Shown here in pieces: positions 51,917 to 60,215 of a DNA stretch of 64,000 nucleotides. The notes under the pieces are model-generated. The model was not told where the DNA came from, made no database searches, and saw only the letters and a list, made by a program, of their open reading frames with translations. The stretch lies in NCBI RefSeq assembly GCF_900091565.1, contig NZ_FMCV01000010.1:115845-179844 (forward strand). The letters are read 5' to 3'. Position 1 is the first letter of the stretch. Each line of letters begins with the position of its first letter. The position numbers were made by a program, and so were the translations under genes. Source of the DNA: Micromonospora marina (lineage in GTDB: Bacteria; Actinomycetota; Actinomycetes; Mycobacteriales; Micromonosporaceae).

Positions 51917-52001
51917 GCGCGCAGGCGGGCGTTAAGCGCGCAGGCGGGCGTTAAGAAGGGGCCCCTTCACTACCGGAGGCGTTAAGAGGGGGCCCTTCCT
52001 T
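51917..52001. repeat. Modular palindromic repeat, copy C, with a 19-bp tandem duplication
   Basis: GCGCGCAGGCGGGCGTTAA occurs twice head to tail (51917-51935, 51936-51954). GAAGGGGCCCCTTC, then CTACCGGAGGC, then GTTAAGAGGGGGCCCTTCC follow. The CTACCGGAGGC joint is the reverse complement of the joint in copies A and D, so this copy is in the opposite orientation. It fills the whole gap between the DUF1540 and ecm stops. Confidence 0.85.
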
Positions 52002-54005
52002 TCAATCCAGCGCGTTCGCCTCGCGGATCACGGTGACCAGTTCGTCGATGATGCCGGTGAGCGCGAAGTCCTTCGGCGTGAACACCCGGGCCACCCCGGC
52101 GGTCCGCAGCGCCTCGGCGTCGGCGGCCGGGATGATCCCGCCCACCACCACCGGCAGGTCTCCCCGCCCGGCCGCGCGCAGCCCGTCCAGCACCGCCGGC
52201 ACGGCGGCCAGGTGCGAGCCGGACAGCACGGAGAGCCCGACCAGGTCGACGTCCTCCTCCACCGCCGCCGCCACGATCTGCCCGGCGGTCAGCCGGATGC
52301 CCTGGTAGACCACCTCGAAGCCGGCGTCGCGGGCGCGTACCGCGATCTGCTCCGCGCCGTTGGAGTGCCCGTCCAGCCCCGGCTTGCCGACGAGCAGCCG
52401 CAGCCGGCCGCTGCCCAGCTCCCGGGCGGTCGCGACGACCCGCTCGCGGACCCCGGCGAGGGTCGCGTCACCGGCCGCCCCGGCGGCCCCGGCCAGGCCG
52501 GTCGGCGCGCGGTACTCGCCGTACACCTGGCGCAGCGCGCCCGCCCACTCGCCGGTGGTGACACCGGCGCGCACGCATTCGAGCGTCGCCGCCATCAGGT
52601 TCGCCGTGGTGGCGGCGTCGGCGCGCAGCTTCGCCAGCGCCTCCTCCACCGCTGCCGCGTCCCGGTCGGCCCGCCACCGGCGTACGCCGTCGGTGGCCGC
52701 CTCCTCGACGGCCGGGTCCACCTGCTCGATCGCCTCGGCGCCGGCCGCGGTGAGCGGCGACGGCTCGGTCTCGGTGAACCGGTTGACGCCGACTACCACG
52801 TCCGAGCCGGACTCCATCCGGCGGCGCCGGTCGGCGAGCGAGGCCACCAGCGCGCTCTTGAGGTAGCCGGTCTCGACGGCGGTCACCACGCCGCCCATCT
52901 CCAGCACCTTCTCCAGCTCGACCCGGGCGCCGGCGACGATGTCGTCGACCAGCGCGGTCATCACGTGCGAGCCGGCGAACAGGTCCGGGTACTCCAGCAG
53001 GTCCGACTCGTACGCCAACACCTGCTGCATGCGCAGCGACCACTGCTGGTCCCACGGGCGGGGCAGGCCCAGCGCCTCGTTCCAGGCGGGCAGTTGCAGG
53101 GCCCGGGCGCGGGCGTCGCGGGACAGCGTGACGCCGAGCATCTCCAGCACGATCCGCTGGATGTTGTTCTCCGGCTGCGCCTCGGTCAGGCCCAGCGAGT
53201 TGACCTGGACGCCGTAGCGGAACCGGCGCTGCTTCGGGTTCTCCACGCCGTAGCGGTCGCGGGTGATCTCGTCCCAGAGCGCGCCGAACGCGCGCATCTT
53301 GGCGATCTCCTCGACGAAGCGCACCCCGGCGTTGACGAAGAACGAGATCCGCTGGACCACGTCGCCCATCCGCTCGGCCGGCACCTGGCCGGAGTCGCGT
53401 ACGGTGTCCAGCACGGCGACGGCGGTGGCCAGCGCGAAGCCGACCTCCTGCACCGGCGTGGCGCCCGCCTCCTGGAGGTGGTACGAGCAGATGTTGACCG
53501 GGTTCCACCGGGGCATCTCCCGCAGCGTGTACGCGATCACGTCGGCGGTCAGCCGCAGCGACGCGGCCGGCGGGAAGATGTACGTCCCCCGGGACAGGTA
53601 CTCCTTGATGATGTCGTTCTGCGTGGTGCCGGCGCAGCGGCTCAGCTCCGCGCCCTGCTCGGCGGCGACGGTGCCGTAGAGGCCGAGCAGCCACATCGCC
53701 GGGGCGTTGATGGTCATCGAGGTGTTCATCTCGGCCAGCGGGATGCCCTCGAACAGCGCCCGCATGTCGCCCAGGTGCGACACCGGCACGCCGACCCGGC
53801 CCACCTCACCGGAGGCCAGCTCGTGGTCCGGGTCGTACCCGGTCTGGGTGGGCAGGTCGAAGGCGACCGACAGGCCGGTCTGCCCCTTCGCCAGGTTGCG
53901 GCGGAAGAGCGAGTTCGTGGCCGCGGCGGAGGAGTGCCCGGCGTACGTGCGCATCACCCACGGGCGGTCCCGCTCGGGCAGCCGTCCCGGCATCGCGTCG
54001 TCCAT
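52002..54005 (-). CDS. ecm: Ethylmalonyl-CoA mutase (Ecm/MeaA)
   Basis: The 667-residue adenosylcobalamin enzyme rearranges (2R)-ethylmalonyl-CoA to (2S)-methylsuccinyl-CoA, the step after Ccr and epimerase. The barrel begins RPWVMRTYAGHSSAAATNSL and has GLSVAFDLPTQTGYDPDHEL, which is typical of Ecm and not of methylmalonyl-CoA mutase. The C-terminal B12 domain has the axial His547 in LDGHSNGAEQ, then VVYQGIRLT and the GGIIPAADAEAL segment. Unlike IcmA it carries its own B12 domain. No ribosome-binding site precedes the ATG at 54005, so the message may be leaderless; MPGRL at residue 5 is an alternative start. A candidate operator lies 15 bases upstream. Confidence 0.95.
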   Translation of the reverse strand: MDDAMPGRLPERDRPWVMRTYAGHSSAAATNSLFRRNLAKGQTGLSVAFDLPTQTGYDPDHELASGEVGRVGVPVSHLGDMRALFEGIPLAEMNTSMTINAPAMWLLGLYGTVAAEQGAELSRCAGTTQNDIIKEYLSRGTYIFPPAASLRLTADVIAYTLREMPRWNPVNICSYHLQEAGATPVQEVGFALATAVAVLDTVRDSGQVPAERMGDVVQRISFFVNAGVRFVEEIAKMRAFGALWDEITRDRYGVENPKQRRFRYGVQVNSLGLTEAQPENNIQRIVLEMLGVTLSRDARARALQLPAWNEALGLPRPWDQQWSLRMQQVLAYESDLLEYPDLFAGSHVMTALVDDIVAGARVELEKVLEMGGVVTAVETGYLKSALVASLADRRRRMESGSDVVVGVNRFTETEPSPLTAAGAEAIEQVDPAVEEAATDGVRRWRADRDAAAVEEALAKLRADAATTANLMAATLECVRAGVTTGEWAGALRQVYGEYRAPTGLAGAAGAAGDATLAGVRERVVATARELGSGRLRLLVGKPGLDGHSNGAEQIAVRARDAGFEVVYQGIRLTAGQIVAAAVEEDVDLVGLSVLSGSHLAAVPAVLDGLRAAGRGDLPVVVGGIIPAADAEALRTAGVARVFTPKDFALTGIIDELVTVIREANALD

Positions 54006-54020
54006 GGCCGGAGTTTAAGT

Positions 54021-54033
54021 TACCGTTCAGTAA
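54021..54033 (-). promoter_or_regulatory. Candidate operator upstream of ecm
   Basis: On the + strand TACCGTTCAGTAA is identical to the 13-mer upstream of ccr. With its neighbouring T it reads TTACTGAACGGTAA on the gene strand, a near-palindrome (12 of 14 positions). It starts 15 bases before the ecm ATG and would overlap the core promoter of a leaderless or nearly leaderless transcript. Confidence 0.6.
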
Positions 54034-54071
54034 AAGAGAGTGTGGAAAACCACACAACCCGATGCCCGCAC

Positions 54072-54100
54072 CGGTGGGCCGGCACTCGGCCGGCCCACCG
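54072..54100 (-). terminator. Terminator of the PadR-ABC transporter operon
   Basis: A 12-bp perfect stem (CGGTGGGCCGGC and complement) with loop ACTCG lies six bases beyond the permease stop (54107). It separates this operon from the ecm promoter. Confidence 0.75.
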
Positions 54101-54106
54101 CACGGG

Positions 54107-56260
54107 TCATTCGCTGCGGGCGGTCTCCGGACCGGTGATCCGTTCCAGCAGCGGCAGGGTGGCCGCGATGACGGCGAGGCAGCCCAGCACGCCGAGGGCC
54201 ATGACCGCCGCGAACCCGATCCCTGGTAGGCGCAGGTCGTAGCCCATCTGCGCGCGCAGGAACAGGTGCGCGGCGGCCAGTCCCATCCCGACCGCGACCA
54301 CGGCGACGGTCAGCAGCGGCACCACGCTCTCCAGCGTCACCACGCGGCGCAGCAGCCGTACCGGGGCGCCACTGAGCCGCAGCAGGCTGAACGGCCGCCT
54401 CCGTTCACTGAGACCGGCCGCCACCGCCACGGCCAGGCTGCATCCGGCGAGCGCGAGACCGGCCACCACGACGAGATCGGCCAGCCGCTGCCAGCCCCGC
54501 ATGGTGTCGGCGAAGTCGGCCTCGAAGTCGCCGGGCACGTTCGGGGCCACGAAGAAGGTGGGGAATGCGGCTTCGAGGACCGTCCGGGCCCGCTCCACCG
54601 CGACCGGGTCCGCCGCGTCGACCGCCACCGAATCCGCCGGGAGTCCCGCGAGGGCAGCCGGGTCCACCGGGGACGACGGCCAGACCCGGTCGGCCGAGGC
54701 GGACTCCCGCCAGGGGATCAGGCCCGGCGGCACCTCGGCGACGCTCGTGCCGGCTGCGCACCGCCCGTAGGCGGGCGGGATGTCCGCGCAGGCGATCACC
54801 CCGGAGTCGCGGCCGTCACCGCGTACCGGGTTCTGCCGGACGAGCACCGGGTTGCGGACGCCGGGAACCGCCGCCAGATCGGCCAGCAGCGTGCCCGGCG
54901 CCGGGGCGTCGTCCATCAGCACCATCGACAGCCGGCCGGCCTCCAGGGAACCCCGGGGCGCCGGACCGCGCTCGTGCGCGATCGTCGCCATCACGCCCAC
55001 GGCCACCGTCGTGACGAACAGCGCGAGCATCACGCCGCTCACCGCCCGGAACCCGGCGGACGGGTTGTCGGCTAGCCGGCGCGCGGCGATCAGCGCGGCC
55101 GGCCGGCTGGCCCGGGCGGCCATCGCCCGGGCGCCGACCATGGTCAGCCACGGGCCGCCGGTGAGCAGCCCGACCATGACCAGCAGCAGGGCGGGCAGGA
55201 ACAGCGCCGTCTGGCCGTCCGACGTGGGCGGCCGGTACACCAGGGCGAAGCCCAGCCCGGCCAGGCCGAGCGCGAGCGGGATCAGCCGGTACGCCCGGGG
55301 CGGCCGGGGTGTGACGCGGCGGCTGACACCGAGCGGGGAGATCCGGACCCGGCGCAGCGCGACCCAGGCCGCGGCCGCCGCGCCCGCCGGCACGCCGAGC
55401 GCCACCAGGAGGGCCTCCGGCGCGCCGATGGCCATGTCGCCGGGGAAGAACGGCATGCCGGTGAACGGGATGCCGGCGAGCTGCCCGCGGAACGCGAAGA
55501 ACGCCGCGGAGCCGGCCGCCGCGCCGGCCGCCGCCGCGAGCGCGGCCTCGACGGCCGCGACCGCCGAGATCTGCCGGGGCGTGGCCCCGACCAGCCGCAT
55601 CGCGGCGAACCGCTGCTCCCGGCGGGGGGCGCCGAGCCGGGTCGCCGTGCCGATGAAAACGAGTACGGGGAACAGCAGTCCGCCCGCGACCACGCCGAGG
55701 ATGAGGTCGACAGCCGCACCCGGCAGCGGAGCGCTGTCGTCTTCGAGCCGGGTGATCTTCCGGACCTGGTCGAGCCTGCCCACCTGCTCCGGGGTGCCGC
55801 CGACCAGGACGAGCAGGGTGTCCGGCGAGGTGAGCGCCGCCGGCCCGACGGCGCCGAGGTCCCGGCCCGGGTAGCGGTCGGCGAGCTGGTCGGCAGGGGT
55901 GGCGGCCAGCAGCCTCCGCAGCGCCGGGAAGGCGTAGAACTCGCCGGGTCCTGGGGTACGGGGGACGCCGACCGGCGTGGGCGCGTCCGGGCCGGTCGCG
56001 GCGACGTCGACCCGGATGATCTGATCGCCGCGGAAGTAGTCGGTCCGGGTGGACCACAGCAGCGGGTCGGCGGACCCGCCCGCCGTCTCCTGCGGGTACA
56101 TCGACGCGTAGCGGGTGAGCTGGGCGTCGGTGGCGTGCACACCGGCGAGCGTGGTGAGCATCAGGCCGGTGCCGACCGCGACGGCGGCGGCGATGGCTAC
56201 CAGCCGGACCAGCGCCTCCCGGCCACCGGCGACGGCGAGCCGGAGCGCGAGCCCGATCAT
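54107..56260 (-). CDS. ABC transporter permease, FtsX/MacB type
   Basis: The 717-residue permease has an N-terminal membrane helix and periplasmic domain, then three-helix FtsX-like blocks (about 185-300, 395-440) and a final group near 600-710. FtsX-type permeases do not always move a solute; many act as mechanotransmission or lipoprotein/peptide export devices. It overlaps the ATPase gene by four bases (ATGA), so the two form one transporter. Predicted substrates are antimicrobial peptides or envelope molecules. Confidence 0.9.
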   Translation of the reverse strand: MIGLALRLAVAGGREALVRLVAIAAAVAVGTGLMLTTLAGVHATDAQLTRYASMYPQETAGGSADPLLWSTRTDYFRGDQIIRVDVAATGPDAPTPVGVPRTPGPGEFYAFPALRRLLAATPADQLADRYPGRDLGAVGPAALTSPDTLLVLVGGTPEQVGRLDQVRKITRLEDDSAPLPGAAVDLILGVVAGGLLFPVLVFIGTATRLGAPRREQRFAAMRLVGATPRQISAVAAVEAALAAAAGAAAGSAAFFAFRGQLAGIPFTGMPFFPGDMAIGAPEALLVALGVPAGAAAAAWVALRRVRISPLGVSRRVTPRPPRAYRLIPLALGLAGLGFALVYRPPTSDGQTALFLPALLLVMVGLLTGGPWLTMVGARAMAARASRPAALIAARRLADNPSAGFRAVSGVMLALFVTTVAVGVMATIAHERGPAPRGSLEAGRLSMVLMDDAPAPGTLLADLAAVPGVRNPVLVRQNPVRGDGRDSGVIACADIPPAYGRCAAGTSVAEVPPGLIPWRESASADRVWPSSPVDPAALAGLPADSVAVDAADPVAVERARTVLEAAFPTFFVAPNVPGDFEADFADTMRGWQRLADLVVVAGLALAGCSLAVAVAAGLSERRRPFSLLRLSGAPVRLLRRVVTLESVVPLLTVAVVAVGMGLAAAHLFLRAQMGYDLRLPGIGFAAVMALGVLGCLAVIAATLPLLERITGPETARSE

Positions 56261-56937
56261 GAGGCGACCCCGGCGGGGGCGTTGACCCGGCCGTCCCGCA
56301 CCATGACCTCCCGGTCGGCGTACGCGGCGATGCGCGCCTCGTGCGTCACCAGGACGACTGTGGTGCCCTTCTCGCGGGCGGCGTCCACCAGCAGCGTCAT
56401 CACCTCCTCGCCGGTGAGCGAGTCGAGCGCGCCGGTGGGCTCGTCGGCGAACAGCACCCGGGGCTCCGCGACCAGGCCGCGAGCGAGGGCGACCCGCTGG
56501 GCCTGCCCGCCGGACAGCTCCCCGGAGCGGCGGTGCTCCATGCCGGCCAGGCCGAGCCGCTCGAACCAGCCCCGCGCGGCGCGCAGCGCCGGGGTACGGC
56601 GGACACCGCGCAGCAGCAGCGGCAGCGCCACGTTCTCCGCCGCGGTGAGTTCCGGCACGAGCTGGCCGAACTGGAAGACGAAGCCGAAGCTGTCGCGGCG
56701 CAGCGCGCTGCGGTCGGCCTCGCCGAGCGTGTCGATCCGGGTGCCGTCGAACCGGACCTCACCGGAGTCGGGGCGCAGGATGCCGGCCAGGCAGTGCAGC
56801 AACGTCGACTTGCCGGAGCCGCTCGGTCCCATCACGGCGACGACCTCGCCGGCGGCCACGGCGAGGTTCGCGCCGCGCAGGGCGGGTGTCTCGCCGAACG
56901 CGTACGTGACGTCGCGTGCCTCGATCATCGGGCTCAT
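56257..56937 (-). CDS. ABC transporter ATP-binding protein (MacB/LolD type)
   Basis: The 226-residue ATPase has Walker A GPSGSGKSTLLH, signature LSGGQAQRVALARG, Walker B VLFADEPTGALD and the H-loop VTHEARIAAYAD. The set places it in the MacB/LolD/FtsE-like group that pairs with FtsX-type permeases. Its ATG at 56937 overlaps the padR stop by four bases, and its stop overlaps the permease start by four bases. The three genes are thus strictly coupled. Confidence 0.94.
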   Translation of the reverse strand: MSPMIEARDVTYAFGETPALRGANLAVAAGEVVAVMGPSGSGKSTLLHCLAGILRPDSGEVRFDGTRIDTLGEADRSALRRDSFGFVFQFGQLVPELTAAENVALPLLLRGVRRTPALRAARGWFERLGLAGMEHRRSGELSGGQAQRVALARGLVAEPRVLFADEPTGALDSLTGEEVMTLLVDAAREKGTTVVLVTHEARIAAYADREVMVRDGRVNAPAGVAS

Positions 56938-57458
56938 GGCCGTACCGCCTCTCTCAGGGCGTCCAGCCGGGCGCCCGTCGTCTCGATCCACCGCAGGTCC
57001 GCCTCGAGGTGGTAGAGGCCGTGGTCGGCCAGCATCACGTCGACGAGTTCGCCGCTGCGCTTGATCTCGGTGAGTTCGCGCATCCGGCGCAGGTGGGCGG
57101 CGCGCTGGGTGTCCAGGTACTCCTCGGCCGGGCGGTCGAGCATCAGCGCGAGCACGACCTTGGTGAACAACAGGGTCTGCAGGTGCGGTTCCGGTTCGAC
57201 CGGCTCGGTCAGCCAGTGCTCCACCTCGGTGGCGCCCACGTCGGTGATGACGTAGCGCTTGCGGTCCGGCCCGGCGCCGGGAGCGACGTCGCCGACCACC
57301 ACCTTGCCGTCGCGGGCGAGCCGGCTCAGCGTCGAGTAGACCTGCCCGTACGGCAGCGGCTTGCCGCGCCCGAAGAAGGTGTCGTAGTCGCGCTTGAGGT
57401 CGTAGCCGTGGCTCGGTTCGCGTTCGAGCAGGCCGAGCAGGGTCAGGGGAACGGTCAT
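56934..57458 (-). CDS. PadR-family transcriptional regulator
   Basis: The 174-residue regulator has the PadR winged helix (LLGLLEREPSHGYDLKRDYD, then LPYGQVYSTLSRLARDGKVV and RKRYVITDVGATEVEHWL) and a C-terminal helical dimerisation domain, the two-domain PadR-s1-like type. PadR proteins often repress drug-efflux pumps and are released by ligand. It heads the coupled ATPase/permease operon and is divergent from a second ABC exporter, so it may regulate both. Confidence 0.93.
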   Translation of the reverse strand: MTVPLTLLGLLEREPSHGYDLKRDYDTFFGRGKPLPYGQVYSTLSRLARDGKVVVGDVAPGAGPDRKRYVITDVGATEVEHWLTEPVEPEPHLQTLLFTKVVLALMLDRPAEEYLDTQRAAHLRRMRELTEIKRSGELVDVMLADHGLYHLEADLRWIETTGARLDALREAVRP

Positions 57459-57479
57459 GACCAGAGACTACACCGAGTG

Positions 57480-57494
57480 TATACCTCGCGTATA
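57480..57494. promoter_or_regulatory. Candidate PadR operator
   Basis: TATAC-ctcgc-GTATA is a perfect 5-bp inverted repeat in the 86-bp divergent region, beside a second small repeat ACAC-cga-GTGT (57470-57480). The region is the only AT-rich spot here and holds the promoters of both transporters. PadR proteins typically bind such spaced, AT-rich palindromes. Confidence 0.5.
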
Positions 57495-57544
57495 TAGCCG
57501 ACCCGGCAGTGGAACGGGCCACCGCACGACGCACACTTGACGTC

Positions 57545-58393
57545 ATGGAGAACGAGCTCGCGATTTCCGTGCGAGGGCTGCGCAAGGCGTACGGCGACAA
57601 CGTCGCCGTCGCCTCGGTGGACCTGGACGTCCACCGGGGTGAGGTGTTCGCCCTGCTCGGCCCGAACGGCGCCGGCAAGACCACCACGGTCGAGATCCTG
57701 GAGGGCTACCGGCAGCGCGACGCCGGCGAGGTACGCGTCCTCGGCGCCGACCCGGCCCACCCCGACGCCGGCTGGCGCTCCCGGGTCGGCATCGTGCTCC
57801 AGGGCACCGGCGAGTTCGACGAGCTCACCGTCAGCGAGGTGGTCCGCCACTTCTCCGGCTTCTACCCGGAGGCCGACGACCCGGACAAGGTGGTCGAGCG
57901 GGTCGGGCTGGGCGCCAAGGCCAAAGCGCGCACGCACACGCTCTCCGGCGGGCAGAAGCGCCGCCTGGACGTGGCGCTGGGCATCATCGGCCGCCCCGAG
58001 CTGCTCTTCCTCGACGAGCCGACCACCGGCTTCGACCCGGAGGCCCGGCGCGAGTTCTGGGAGCTGATCCGGGACCTGTCCGCCGCCGGCACCACGATCG
58101 TGCTCACCACCCACTACCTGGACGAGGCCGAGGCGCTCGCCGACCGGGTCGGCGTGATCGCCGCCGGGCGGGTGATCGAGGTCGCGCCGCCGAACGCGCT
58201 GGGCAACCGGCAGGAGTCGCTGGCGACCGTCTCCTGGCGTACCCCCGACGGGACGTTGGCGTCGGCGGAGACCGCGACGCCGACGGCGCTGGTGTACGAC
58301 CTGGCCGCGCGCTTCGGCGGCGAGGTACCCGGCCTCACCGTGACCCGGCCGACCCTGGAAGACGTCTACCTGCGGATGATCGGACACTCATGA
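57545..58393 (+). CDS. ABC-2 type exporter ATP-binding protein (DrrA-like)
   Basis: The 282-residue ATPase has Walker A GPNGAGKTTTVEIL, signature LSGGQKRRLDVALG, Walker B LLFLDEPTTGFD and an H-loop TTHYLDEAEALAD. The C-terminal 65 residues form the usual DrrA-like extension. I chose the ATG at 57545; a GTG at 57509 in the same frame would add 12 residues, and neither has a good ribosome-binding site. The stop overlaps the permease start by four bases. Confidence 0.93.
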   Translation: MENELAISVRGLRKAYGDNVAVASVDLDVHRGEVFALLGPNGAGKTTTVEILEGYRQRDAGEVRVLGADPAHPDAGWRSRVGIVLQGTGEFDELTVSEVVRHFSGFYPEADDPDKVVERVGLGAKAKARTHTLSGGQKRRLDVALGIIGRPELLFLDEPTTGFDPEARREFWELIRDLSAAGTTIVLTTHYLDEAEALADRVGVIAAGRVIEVAPPNALGNRQESLATVSWRTPDGTLASAETATPTALVYDLAARFGGEVPGLTVTRPTLEDVYLRMIGHS

Positions 58394-59238
58394 CCACCAC
58401 GACGAAGCCGGCGGCCCCGGTCACCGCCGCGACCGCTGCCCGGCGGCCCGGCTCGGGCGCGCTGGCGCTGCGCCAGGGGCGGCTGGAGATCACCCAGTTC
58501 CTGCGCAGCCGGGAGTCCGTCGTGTTCACGATGGGCTTCCCGATCATCATGATCCTGATCTTCGCGGCGATCTTCAGCGACGAGATCGCACCCGGGGTCA
58601 GCTACACGCAGTACTTCATCACCGGCATGATCGCGACCGGCCTGATGACAGTCAGCTTCCAGAACCTCGGCATCTGGATCCCGATCGAGCGGGACCGGGG
58701 CGTGCTCAAGCGCTACCGCGGCACGCCGATGCCGAAGTGGGTCTGGTTCGCCGGCAAGGTGATCATGGTGGTGGTCATCGGCATCGCCGAGACCGTGCTG
58801 CTGCTCGCCGTCTCGGTGGCGATGTTCGACCTGGACCTGCCGCAGACCACCGCCAAGTGGCTGACGTTCGCCTGGGTCTCCGTGCTCGGCGTCACCGCCT
58901 GCACGCTGTGCGGCATCGCGATCTCGTCGCTGGCCCGCACCGCCCGCAGCGGCTCGGCGGTGGTCACCCCGGTCGCGCTGGTGCTCCAGTTCATCTCCGG
59001 CGTGTTCTTCGTCTTCACCAGCCTGCCCACCTGGATGCAGCAGGTCGCGGCGATCTTTCCGCTCAAGTGGATGTGCCAGGGGCTGCGCTCGGTGTTCCTG
59101 CCGGACAGCTTCGGCGCCCGGGAGCCGGGCGGCTCGTTCGAGCTGGGCACCGTCGCGCTTGTGCTGAGCGCCTGGTGCGTCATCGGCCTGGTGCTGTGCC
59201 TGACCACGTTCCGCTGGACCACCAAGCGCGACGGCTGA
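58390..59238 (+). CDS. ABC-2 type transporter permease
   Basis: The 282-residue permease has six membrane helices of ABC-2 type. The first hydrophobic helix (VVFTMGFPIIMILIFAAIFS) is followed by a YFITGMIATGLMTVSFQNLG helix and the KRYRGTPMPKW loop typical of drug exporters. It pairs with the overlapping DrrA-like ATPase. The likely cargo is a drug-like or lipid-like molecule; no biosynthetic genes are adjacent, so self-resistance cannot be inferred. Confidence 0.92.
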   Translation: MTTTTKPAAPVTAATAARRPGSGALALRQGRLEITQFLRSRESVVFTMGFPIIMILIFAAIFSDEIAPGVSYTQYFITGMIATGLMTVSFQNLGIWIPIERDRGVLKRYRGTPMPKWVWFAGKVIMVVVIGIAETVLLLAVSVAMFDLDLPQTTAKWLTFAWVSVLGVTACTLCGIAISSLARTARSGSAVVTPVALVLQFISGVFFVFTSLPTWMQQVAAIFPLKWMCQGLRSVFLPDSFGAREPGGSFELGTVALVLSAWCVIGLVLCLTTFRWTTKRDG

Positions 59239-59240
59239 GG

Positions 59241-59326
59241 TGCAAGGAAGGGCCCCCTATTAACGCCTCCGGTAGAGGAAGGGCCCCCTATTAACAACGC
59301 ACGTTAAGAAGGGGCCCTTCCTTACA
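59241..59326. repeat. Modular palindromic repeat, copy D
   Basis: TGCAAGGAAGGGCCCCCTAT starts the first unit, which continues TTAAC, then GCCTCCGGTAG, then a second AGGAAGGGCCCCCTATTAAC unit, a short centre (AACGCAC) and the inverted unit GTTAAGAAGGGGCCCTTCC. Same build and orientation as copy A. It lies between the permease stop (59238) and the esterase start (59349). Confidence 0.88.
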
Positions 59327-59348
59327 CCCGGGTGGCACACTCGCTGGC

Positions 59349-60158
59349 ATGGCACACACGCTGACCCGGCGGACGGTGCTCACCGCCGCCGCCGGGATCG
59401 CCGGGGCCGGCCTGGTCGGCGGCCTGGCCGCCCGGCAACTGGCCGGCCCTCGACCGGGACCGGCTCCGGCCCTGCCGGACGCCCCGGCCGGCGACGAGCG
59501 GCTCATCCGTATCGCGTCCGGGGCGCGCGGCCGCGAGGTGGACTTCTGGACGGCGGTGCCCGACGGGTACGGCGACGGCCGCGGCCTGCCCGTCTGCCTG
59601 GTGCTGCACGGCGCGTCGGCCACCCCGCGCGACTACGGCCGGTTCGGGCTGGCCCGCTTCCTCACCGACGCGGTACGCCGGGGCGCCCCGCCGTTCGCGC
59701 TCGCGGGCGCCACCGGCGGGCGGCTGTCCTGGCGCGCCTCGGGCGACGACGACCCGCAGCGGATGGTGCGCGAGGAGGTACCCACCTGGTGTGCCCGGCG
59801 CGGTTTCGACAGCAGCCGGCTGGCCGTGTGGGGCTGGTCGATGGGCGGCTTCGGCGCGTTGCTGCTGGCCGAGACGTACCCGAAGTGGTTGCGGATGGCG
59901 GCGGCCTTCTCCCCCGCGGTGAGCCCCGGCGACGCGGTCTTCACCGGCGTGGAGAAGCTGCGCGGCACCCCGGTCGGGCTCTGGTGCGGGCGGCAGGACA
60001 ACTTCCTCTCCGACGTCCGCGCGCTGGCCCGGGTGCTGCCCGAGGAGCCGGTACGCGCCGCCTGGGCAGACGGGCGGCACAACTTCGGCTACTGGGGCAC
60101 GGTCATCCCGGACGCGTTCGCGCTGATCGGCACCGCGCTCAGCCCGCCCCGCACGTGA
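59349..60158 (+). CDS. Tat-exported alpha/beta hydrolase (esterase)
   Basis: The 269-residue protein begins with a twin-arginine signal (LTRRTVLTAAAGIAGAGLVGG), so it is exported folded. The catalytic core has CLVLHGASATPRDY, the nucleophile in VWGWSMGGFGALL (G-x-S-x-G), an acid in GRQDNF and a His in DGRHNFGYW. It resembles putative esterases of the antigen-85/esterase D group. The substrate is unknown. It follows repeat copy D and is convergent with the 3-hydroxybutyryl-CoA dehydrogenase gene. Confidence 0.88.
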   Translation: MAHTLTRRTVLTAAAGIAGAGLVGGLAARQLAGPRPGPAPALPDAPAGDERLIRIASGARGREVDFWTAVPDGYGDGRGLPVCLVLHGASATPRDYGRFGLARFLTDAVRRGAPPFALAGATGGRLSWRASGDDDPQRMVREEVPTWCARRGFDSSRLAVWGWSMGGFGALLLAETYPKWLRMAAAFSPAVSPGDAVFTGVEKLRGTPVGLWCGRQDNFLSDVRALARVLPEEPVRAAWADGRHNFGYWGTVIPDAFALIGTALSPPRT

Positions 60159-60176
60159 ACCGGCCACGGACGTGAA

Positions 60177-60205
60177 CCGCCCCCGGCCGCGCGGGCCGGG
60201 GGCGG
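60177..60205. terminator. Bidirectional terminator between convergent genes
   Basis: CCGCCCCCGGCC and its complement form a 12-bp stem with a GCGCG loop between the esterase (stop 60158) and 3-hydroxybutyryl-CoA dehydrogenase (stop 60216). Confidence 0.75.
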
Positions 60206-60215
60206 GACGGGCCGG

